Part shown: one piece after another, positions 58,091-64,000 of the stretch | Layout of the letters: every line of letters begins with the position of its first letter | Numbering within the stretch: the stretch's first letter is position 1 | From: Brevibacillus brevis NBRC 100599 | Lineage (GTDB): Bacteria > Bacillota > Bacilli > Brevibacillales > Brevibacillaceae | Reading direction: 5' to 3' | DNA length: 64,000 nucleotides | NCBI RefSeq assembly: GCF_000010165.1 | Contig: NC_012491.1 | Coordinates: forward strand, 1,854,001-1,918,000 | Notes under the pieces: model-generated | Told to the model about the DNA's origin: nothing | The model's database searches: none | What the model saw: the letters and a program-made list of their open reading frames with translations, nothing else | Position numbers and translations under genes: made by a program

Positions 58091-59072
58091 TGACATTGCT
58101 CCTTTGTTCAAAGAGTATGACATGTATGCACAGAGCATTGACGTTTTAAAGGAGCCAAATGTATTTAAGGCGACGACTCCCTACGGCTCCTTCGTATGCA
58201 AACGAGCGCAAGTACCCGCGCAACGTCTTGTTTTCGTCAGCGATATGCTGCGCCAATTGCAGCACCGCGGATGGGATGGAGCTGTTCCTTTTACGTATAC
58301 GAAATACGATGATCCTTTTGTTCAACAGGGTAGCACTGCCTATTATGTAACCCCCTGGCAGCCAGGGAGTGAGGAATGGGCCGAGCAGCCGTTGTCTTGG
58401 GCGCCCCCCGCCTTGGAACGTTTGGCGGAGCTTCATCATTTGACACAAAACTATCGCTACGATGACCCTAGACAGGTAGAGCCGCTTGTCGACTCCTTGC
58501 TGAACCGCTGGCGATATTGGCAAGAACAAATGAATAAGGCGGCAACTCTTGCGCAGGAGCGCAAATACCCTTCTCCTTTTGATCTGGTGTTTTTGGCAAA
58601 TAAGGAGTTTATTGAGGAAATGGCCCAAACAGCGACAGACTTATTGACCGATTGGCGAGAACGTCATGAGACACATGCTCATTTTCGCTTATCGTTGATC
58701 CATGGTAACCCGAATCCAGATCATGTTGTGCCAGATCGATCGGGAAAAGGACGGCTGCTTAATTTTGATCGTGCCAGTTTTGATACACCAGTACGCGATT
58801 TGACGCTGTTTTATCGCACTTATTTTCAAATGGCGGGCGATGAGGTTGGGGCTTCTCAACTATACCATCGCTACGCCGAGATATTTCCGCTGCAACCGGA
58901 AGAAATTGAACTGATGGCTTCGTTTCTGTCCTATCCGGAGAGGATCATGAGGGACCTGGATATTTACTATCATCATCCCCGCGAGTGGAGCGAGCTTTAC
59001 GCTGTCCAACGTTTTGAAAAAGATATGGACCGCCTGATGCGCCTGCATCGTTGGGTCCAGCAAGCCTTTTAA
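58077..59072 (+). CDS. ysxE: Spore coat protein YsxE, kinase-like
   Basis: 331 aa from ATG 58077 (AGGAGGGAGG upstream). Starts inside the preceding gene. The APH-like catalytic loop reads LIHGNPNPDHV, with Asn where HGD is expected, and the metal motif reads LLNFDRASFDTP, with Asn in place of the usual Asp, so phosphotransfer is doubtful. In Bacillus YsxE is a SpoVID-dependent coat protein; location next to spoVID agrees. Confidence 0.86.
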   Translation: MSRYDDIAPLFKEYDMYAQSIDVLKEPNVFKATTPYGSFVCKRAQVPAQRLVFVSDMLRQLQHRGWDGAVPFTYTKYDDPFVQQGSTAYYVTPWQPGSEEWAEQPLSWAPPALERLAELHHLTQNYRYDDPRQVEPLVDSLLNRWRYWQEQMNKAATLAQERKYPSPFDLVFLANKEFIEEMAQTATDLLTDWRERHETHAHFRLSLIHGNPNPDHVVPDRSGKGRLLNFDRASFDTPVRDLTLFYRTYFQMAGDEVGASQLYHRYAEIFPLQPEEIELMASFLSYPERIMRDLDIYYHHPREWSELYAVQRFEKDMDRLMRLHRWVQQAF

Positions 59073-59076
59073 TGAG

Positions 59077-59110
59077 CAACGTCTCACCGCGTGGGGCGTT
59101 GTTTTTCTTT
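59077..59110 (+). terminator. Terminator after ysxE
   Basis: An 11-bp stem CAACGTCTCAC/GTGGGGCGTTG (two GT pairs) with loop CGC and TTTTTC. Confidence 0.85.
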
Positions 59111-59293
59111 TTATAACCATTCAAGAGAGATGGCAACATAGAGCATGGCCAGCAAACCAAGAAGGATGACATCAAAAGAGGTAGGAAACACAACCGTTCG
59201 GACAAACTGAAAAACCAACAGCGGAAAGAGCACCTGTTTGCATCCGTATTTGATCCGTAAATACGTGGGGTTATACTTCCAACGAAAATTCAT
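59111..59293 (-). CDS. Small membrane protein (60 aa)
   Basis: ATG 59293 with GAGGTGATTGTG upstream gives MNFRWKYNPTYLRIKYGCKQ followed by a hydrophobic part with one or two helices, ending ISLEWL. A longer frame upstream lacks a ribosome site. Convergent with ysxE. No family recognised; membrane location is inferred from hydrophobicity. Confidence 0.6.
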   Translation of the reverse strand: MNFRWKYNPTYLRIKYGCKQVLFPLLVFQFVRTVVFPTSFDVILLGLLAMLYVAISLEWL

Positions 59294-59543
59294 CACAATC
59301 ACCTCATTCCAGCATATGCGCGTTAACTTTGGACAGTGTCTACAACCTTGAACAAACGCCTGAAACATTTTCGTGGGAAGCAGATAGTGGTTTGAATGGC
59401 GCCTGAAAAGGGAAGGTGTAGGGCAGGAAGGCTAGGACGAAACGAATAAAGGTGATCATAATGTTTTTGAAAATTGCCAAAACCCTTTGCGCAATTCCCG
59501 AAAGAAAGAATTATGCTAAAGTGTGTATGGGAGTGGCCCGGGG

Positions 59544-60746
59544 ATGAATCATCAATTGGTCAAACTAATGGAATTGAAACAAAATTATGAGTATCTGGTG
59601 ATGACCAGCAATGAGCAAAGCAAGCGCCAGGTCAATTACGAGAGTCTCATGCCATTTATAGAAGAGTTAGTCGATACGTGGTTCGTGAAAATGGACAAGC
59701 CCTGCTTCCTGTCGATCTCGTTTGAATCGGCTTTAGGTGTTGTCTATTTTCGAATTGAGCGTGGGAACAAAGAGAGCGCAAAAGTGCAGCGCGAAGTAGA
59801 GGAGCGCATTGTTGTCTCGGAACAGTGTGATACCGCTCAAACACCGCGTTATGTCCGTTTGTTCGCGCAGAGTAACGTCAACAACCGTGAGCTAAAGGAA
59901 CTGGAGAAATCTTTTTATGGGTTACTCCTCGTGAACATCCGGGCGTTGATCCTCAGATGTCAACAGGACCAGTCATCAGGACAGCGAGAAATTGAGATGG
60001 AGATGAAGCTGGCTAGACGCATGCAGTCGATGCTCATTCCCACAGAAAAATTGCAGTTGACCAGTTTGCGAACAAGAACGGTTTACGTACCAGTCGATTA
60101 TGTCGGTGGAGATTACATCGATTATCGACAAATTAATGATCGCTACACTTGTTTTATCATTGCGGATGTGTCTGGTCACGGTTTTTTGGCCAGTATTTGG
60201 GCAACGGGGATTAGGATTGCCGTACGGCAGGTGTTGCAGTCCAGCTATTTGCCGGATGAGATCTTGGAAAAACTCAATCAGTTGCTTTATGCAGATTTGG
60301 TGAAAACCCGTTCTTACATTACGATGCTGGTTGCTGTCTATGATGAGGTGGAACACAAAATTCGATTTAGCAGGGCAGGACATCCTCAGCCTTTTTATTT
60401 GTCCAAATCGAATCAAACCGTATTAGCCTGCAGGGGTGGGGTAGGCCTAGGGCTTTCGCCCGATAGCACGTACCAAATGGAGGAGGTACCCTTAGAAGAA
60501 GAGGGTATGCTATTACTCTACACAGATGGTTTGATTGATACAGGGAGAAAAGATGAGTTTCGAGGAAGCAGGCATTGGCTAGAAGAACTAACCTCCTTAT
60601 TACATATGCCTGGTGACAGTAAGCAGGAGTCGATGGATCGAGTTGAGTCCTACTTAATGGAGATAACACAGCAGCGACAACAAACGGATGATATTTCTGT
60701 GTTGATTCTTCAATTTGAGCCTGAAGAGAGTATAGCCCTCGTGTAG
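59544..60746 (+). CDS. PP2C-type (SpoIIE/RsbU-like) serine phosphatase
   Basis: 400 aa from ATG 59544 (GGGAG upstream; GTG 59523 in frame). An N-terminal ~150-residue sensory or coiled-coil part leads into the PP2C domain (about 185-395): GGDYIDYRQI, IADVSGHGFLA, YTDGLIDTG and QTDDISVLIL carry the metal-binding acids. Such enzymes dephosphorylate STAS antagonists; a STAS gene is two genes downstream. The N-terminus differs from the RsbT-binding domain of RsbU, so the input signal is unknown. Confidence 0.88.
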   Translation: MNHQLVKLMELKQNYEYLVMTSNEQSKRQVNYESLMPFIEELVDTWFVKMDKPCFLSISFESALGVVYFRIERGNKESAKVQREVEERIVVSEQCDTAQTPRYVRLFAQSNVNNRELKELEKSFYGLLLVNIRALILRCQQDQSSGQREIEMEMKLARRMQSMLIPTEKLQLTSLRTRTVYVPVDYVGGDYIDYRQINDRYTCFIIADVSGHGFLASIWATGIRIAVRQVLQSSYLPDEILEKLNQLLYADLVKTRSYITMLVAVYDEVEHKIRFSRAGHPQPFYLSKSNQTVLACRGGVGLGLSPDSTYQMEEVPLEEEGMLLLYTDGLIDTGRKDEFRGSRHWLEELTSLLHMPGDSKQESMDRVESYLMEITQQRQQTDDISVLILQFEPEESIALV

Positions 60747-60773
60747 TTGCGTCAGTGAATAGGAGGATGAACT

Positions 60774-62012
60774 GTGATTTTGTGTGAGCGTTGTCCGGAC
60801 AATCCCACTTGTGATAATTGCCTTGTCGCGCTACGTTCTGGCGGTGCAGCGAATAAAGTCGTTCCGCCCCGCACTGTTAAGGTGACGAACCTAGCAACGA
60901 TGGAATCGTACCAGGCGAAGCTGGTAGCAGTGAGTCGGACGACCATTGGGTTAAGCAGTTCTGAGCATGATTTGCACGGACGCATAGAAATAGAGCTCGC
61001 CTATGATTTCCGAATTATCGGTAGCGGATTGCGTGGTATAGCAGGTGATCCTTACCACATTATCGATATCGAAAAGGTTTTGCGACGGGAAGATGTCCTG
61101 GAGCGATTGCTTCTGGAAGAATTTCACACGTGGCACATGAGTGGCGAATTGGACCCTACAGACGTCTTGTTACATTGGAAGGATCGAGACGACGAGCGGG
61201 GGCGATTAATCAAACAAGAGATTCAAAAGCTATCCATACTGCGTCAGATCGAGACCATTTTCCTCTATCTTTACGATGAAGGGGAAGTGCGTCCGCTGGG
61301 TGACGCTCGTGCAAGTGTGGAAGTAGAGCGAGAAATGCAACGACTGGTCGAAGAGGCGGCTGGAACGGGCGGACCTGTGAGGGAGCAAATTGTCACCTCG
61401 GATGGTACAAAGGTGTTTGAATTATACACATCTGTATTGCCAGATCGGACCTGTGGAATCGCCTTGATTGATGTCACCGCCGTCATTGCAGAAGAACGAA
61501 AACGCAAAAGACGGGAATGGGAGATCTACAGAGATATTCTGGGTGTGGTCACAGAAGGTAAGCTGTTGTTGCTTAGTGATGAAGAATTATTTTTCTTGCT
61601 TCGGGAAGGGCATAAGCTCCTGGCGATCGATATCCGTTTACCGGAGCAGCTTGCAGAACTGCGTAAATTGTTCAAGCAGGCCTTGGAACCACAAGGCATT
61701 TCTGATAAACGATTGCTGCAGTTTCTCGTTGCGGTCAACGAAGCTGCTTCGAATACGTTGAAGCACGGAAATGGCGGTGTGGTCACGTTATACTTATCGA
61801 ACGACAGGCAGATGTGCCGGGCTGTGATCCATGATGAAGGCCAAGGAATTTTGCTCGAGGATATTCCGCGTGCTACCTTACAACAAGGATTTTCTACACG
61901 CCACTCACTTGGTGCCGGCTTTCACGTGATCCTGCAATACTGTGATCGTGTATATTTGAGCAGCTCGCTGGCGGGTACAAAGCTAATTTTAGAATGTAAC
62001 CTTTCGCGTTAA
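60774..62012 (+). CDS. Anti-sigma-factor-type kinase fused to Cys-cluster and PilZ-like domains
   Basis: 412 aa; GTG start with AGGAGGATGAACT upstream. Residues 4-16 form a C-x2-C-x5-C-x2-C cluster (CERCPDNPTCDNC), probably zinc-binding. Residues ~30-90 (VKVTNL to IEIELAYDFRIIG) look PilZ-like, and ~95-270 may be a PAS-like region. The C-terminus is an RsbW/SpoIIAB-type ATPase: N box NEAASNTLKHGNGG, G1 DEGQGI, and STRHSLGAGFHVI. It should phosphorylate the STAS protein encoded next and bind a partner. Domain names outside the kinase are inferred. Confidence 0.82.
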   Translation: MILCERCPDNPTCDNCLVALRSGGAANKVVPPRTVKVTNLATMESYQAKLVAVSRTTIGLSSSEHDLHGRIEIELAYDFRIIGSGLRGIAGDPYHIIDIEKVLRREDVLERLLLEEFHTWHMSGELDPTDVLLHWKDRDDERGRLIKQEIQKLSILRQIETIFLYLYDEGEVRPLGDARASVEVEREMQRLVEEAAGTGGPVREQIVTSDGTKVFELYTSVLPDRTCGIALIDVTAVIAEERKRKRREWEIYRDILGVVTEGKLLLLSDEELFFLLREGHKLLAIDIRLPEQLAELRKLFKQALEPQGISDKRLLQFLVAVNEAASNTLKHGNGGVVTLYLSNDRQMCRAVIHDEGQGILLEDIPRATLQQGFSTRHSLGAGFHVILQYCDRVYLSSSLAGTKLILECNLSR

Positions 62013-62036
62013 GCAACGATTTCCAAAAAGCCAAAT

Positions 62037-62062
62037 GTTTGCAAGTGAATGAAAATGGGTAA
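62037..62062 (+). promoter_or_regulatory. Sigma-B-like promoter candidate before the STAS gene
   Basis: GTTTGC (62037-62042), 14 bp, GGGTAA (62057-62062), near the GTTTAA-N12-14-GGGTAT consensus. The same bases also give a possible sigma-A TAATAT, so the assignment is weak. Confidence 0.35.
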
Positions 62063-62119
62063 TATAGTAAAAGGACGAGCAGATTGGGTGTACCGATACC
62101 TATTGAGAGGAGTTTGAGC

Positions 62120-62446
62120 ATGGACTACCGCGCAACAGAGGCGAACGGACAAGCTACATTGTTTTTCGTCGGAGAGTTGGACATGGCTGTAGGAGATCGA
62201 GTGGGTGAATTGCTCCAGCAGTATGGAGGGCGAAATCAATCCGTTACCGTCGATTTTCAAGGTGTCTCCTTTGTAGATTCTTCCGGTATTGGAAGCCTGT
62301 TTTTTACCACGAAAGAACTGTTGGCCATGGGCAAGCAGGTAGAAATCGTCAATGTCCGAGAAGAAATTCTCGATATTTTGGGCGTTCTCGGTTTTACCGA
62401 AGCACTGGGCATTGCAGTTGGAAAAGTGGGCGAAACCCGGGTTTGA
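62120..62446 (+). CDS. STAS-domain anti-sigma-factor antagonist
   Basis: 108 aa from ATG 62120 (GAGAGGAG upstream). One STAS domain with the phosphorylation motif FVDSSGIGSLF (Ser54/Ser55). In partner switching, the unphosphorylated form binds the anti-sigma kinase and frees its target, and the PP2C enzyme resets it. The three genes here form a complete module without a sigma-factor gene. Its stop overlaps the valS promoter. Confidence 0.9.
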   Translation: MDYRATEANGQATLFFVGELDMAVGDRVGELLQQYGGRNQSVTVDFQGVSFVDSSGIGSLFFTTKELLAMGKQVEIVNVREEILDILGVLGFTEALGIAVGKVGETRV

Positions 62447-62472
62447 CGCCAAACAGCGTGATTGTATATAAT
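62443..62472 (+). promoter_or_regulatory. Sigma-A promoter of valS
   Basis: TTGACG (62443-62448), 18 bp, TATAAT (62467-62472), giving a leader of about 330 nt that contains the T-box. Confidence 0.8.
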
Positions 62473-62509
62473 AGTGAAAGCTAACAATAAGACAACTACA
62501 TACGATATG

Positions 62510-62762
62510 AACGATGAGTGGGAAGAGTAAGTCAGGACGCCTTGGCAGAGAGGAGAATCAGTAGCTGCGAGATTCTCTAAGGTCATGAATGGCTGAAGGT
62601 CGCCCAGGAGTTTTTTCGGTGAAAGCATGTGCCTAGCCGAGACCGGTTCGCAACCGTTATCTTGTCAGAGTGAACACGCCATAAGCATGACGTTTATCGT
62701 GTGTTAACAAAGGTGGTACCGCGAAAATAATCCTTTCGTCCTTTGCGATGAAGGGTTTTTTT
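62510..62762 (+). promoter_or_regulatory. T-box leader of valS
   Basis: AAAGGTGGTACCGCG at 62709-62723 is the T-box that pairs with the tRNA acceptor end. Upstream, AGTA (62526-62529) and GAA (62587-62589) can form the stem I internal loop, and GTC at 62582-62584 is the likely valine specifier. The terminator stem CCTTTCGTC/GATGAAGGG (62732-62755) is followed by seven T. Uncharged tRNA-Val should favour readthrough. Confidence 0.92.
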
Positions 62763-62803
62763 ATTTTTTGCAAAGCAAGCCATGCTAATAGGAGGAGTCG
62801 TAC

Positions 62804-64000
62804 ATGTCTACACAGCCAACAACCGACATCGACCAATTGCTGCCGAAAAACTATGATCCAAAAGCAGCAGAGAACAAATGGTATCCGTATTGGATCGAAA
62901 AACAATTTTTCAAGGCAGAACGTGACCCGAATAAACGTCCGTTTACGATTGTTATTCCACCGCCGAACGTTACTGGTAAATTGCATTTGGGCCACGCACT
63001 GGATACGACTTTGCAAGATATCATTACGCGTACCAAGCGTATGCAAGGCTACAGCGCCTTGTTCTTGCCAGGTATGGACCACGCCGGTATCGCAACACAA
63101 GCGCGTGTAGAGGCTACCTTGCGAGAAGAAGGCATCTCTCGTCATGACCTGGGCCGCGAAAAATTCGTGGAAAAGGTATGGGAGTGGAAGCACATTTACG
63201 CTTCGCATATTCGTGAGCAGTGGGAAAAACTCGGTCTTGCTCTGGATTACTCCCGCGAGCGTTTTACCATGGATGAGGGCTTGTCCCAAGCTGTACGCGA
63301 AGTATTTGTTCGCTTGTACGAAAAAGGCTTGATCTATCGCGGCAATCGCATCATTAACTGGGACCCTGCAGCCCGCACGGCTTTGTCCGATATTGAAGTA
63401 ATCTACAAGGAAGTAAAGGGTGCGCTGCATCACATGCGTTACCCATTGGCGGATGGCACTGGTTATATCGAAGTAGCTACAACCCGTCCTGAAACGATGC
63501 TAGGTGATACGGCTGTAGCGGTACATCCGGAAGATGAGCGTTACAAGGACATGATCGGCAAAACCGTGATTTTGCCAATCGTAGGACGCGAAATTCCAAT
63601 CGTAGCAGATGACTACGTTGATCCTGAGTTTGGGTCTGGCGCTGTAAAAATTACGCCAGCACACGATCCGAATGACTTTGAATTGGGTCTTCGTCATCAG
63701 TTGCCACAAATCGTTGTCATGGATGAGACGGGCACGATGAACGAGCTGGCCGGTATCTACAAAGGCTTGGATCGCTTTGCATGCCGCAAGCAAATCATCA
63801 AAGACTTAACGGAGCAAGGCGTTATGTTCAAGGTTGAGGAGCATATTCATCAGGTTGGACATAGTGAGCGCAGCGATGCAGTCGTAGAACCATACCTTTC
63901 TACCCAATGGTTCGTAAAAATGCAGCCATTGGCTGACGAAGCACTGGCTAATGCAAATAGCCCTGAGAGTGTGAAGTTTGTCCCAGAGCGCTTCAAGACG
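62804..64000 (+). CDS. valS: Valyl-tRNA synthetase, 3'-truncated by window
   Basis: The first 399 codons are seen, with no stop before the window end. ATG 62804 has AGGAGG 8 nt upstream; the protein begins [20 protein letters not shown]. The class I HIGH motif appears in [10 protein letters not shown] after IPPPNVT, and the editing-domain [18 protein letters not shown] is complete. Charges tRNA-Val. Controlled by the T-box just upstream. Confidence 0.96.
   Translation, partial: MSTQPTTDIDQLLPKNYDPKAAENKWYPYWIEKQFFKAERDPNKRPFTIVIPPPNVTGKLHLGHALDTTLQDIITRTKRMQGYSALFLPGMDHAGIATQARVEATLREEGISRHDLGREKFVEKVWEWKHIYASHIREQWEKLGLALDYSRERFTMDEGLSQAVREVFVRLYEKGLIYRGNRIINWDPAARTALSDIEVIYKEVKGALHHMRYPLADGTGYIEVATTRPETMLGDTAVAVHPEDERYKDMIGKTVILPIVGREIPIVADDYVDPEFGSGAVKITPAHDPNDFELGLRHQLPQIVVMDETGTMNELAGIYKGLDRFACRKQIIKDLTEQGVMFKVEEHIHQVGHSERSDAVVEPYLSTQWFVKMQPLADEALANANSPESVKFVPERFKT

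Overview
The window reads as chromosomal DNA of a spore-forming Gram-positive bacterium, most likely a Brevibacillus or close relative (inference). The core gene order racE-gerM-rph-rdgB-yfcE-like-tig-clpX-lonB-lonA-ysxC-hemAXCDBL-spoVID-ysxE-valS is that of the Bacillus chromosome. clpP sits between tig and clpX, and the core is interrupted by lineage-specific inserts. Strong AGGAGG ribosome sites, TTG/GTG starts, intrinsic terminators and a T-box leader all fit Firmicutes. No tRNA, rRNA, CRISPR array or intact transposase gene was found.

Bases 1-16150 are accessory. They hold the 3' part of a giant secreted repeat protein (Ig-like, BIG2, FN3, a YD motif, and RCC1 units alternating with BIG2), a small secreted RCC1 protein, a Sec-exported RHS/YD-repeat toxin of 1821 aa with an AT-rich variable tip, and its presumed immunity gene. 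A decayed reading frame follows.

Bases 16606-19917 form a compact cluster that is the best candidate for an undescribed system. It encodes a membrane-anchored thioredoxin-like protein with a CGHC site, an ABC exporter, a MauE-like redox membrane protein, a 55-aa membrane peptide, and a separately promoted 32-aa peptide with four cysteines followed by its own terminator. I infer production and export of a disulfide-bonded peptide, possibly a bacteriocin or signal.

Bases 19931-36956 hold housekeeping genes: an acetyltransferase, a secreted cyclophilin, a long superoxide dismutase, racE/murI, gerM, an MFS transporter, rph, rdgB, a phosphodiesterase, tig, clpP, clpX, lonB (with a sigma-F-like promoter), lonA (with a structured, terminator-containing leader) and ysxC. 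A GH84 glycosidase and an EamA transporter separate these from the heme block.

Heme synthesis is unusually concentrated. hemA-X-C-D-B-L (39573-45914) makes uroporphyrinogen III from glutamyl-tRNA. hemE-H-Y (52074-55483) supplies decarboxylase, ferrochelatase and oxidase. Between them lie a GyrI-like protein, two alpha/beta hydrolases, a secreted 5'-nucleotidase with SLH-like N-terminus, and a PadR-DUF1700-DUF4097 operon.

After hemY come spoVID and two CotS/YsxE-type spore coat proteins with kinase folds that look catalytically defective. Next is a three-gene partner-switching module (PP2C phosphatase, fused anti-sigma-type kinase, STAS antagonist), then a valine T-box leader and the 5' part of valS, cut by the window end.
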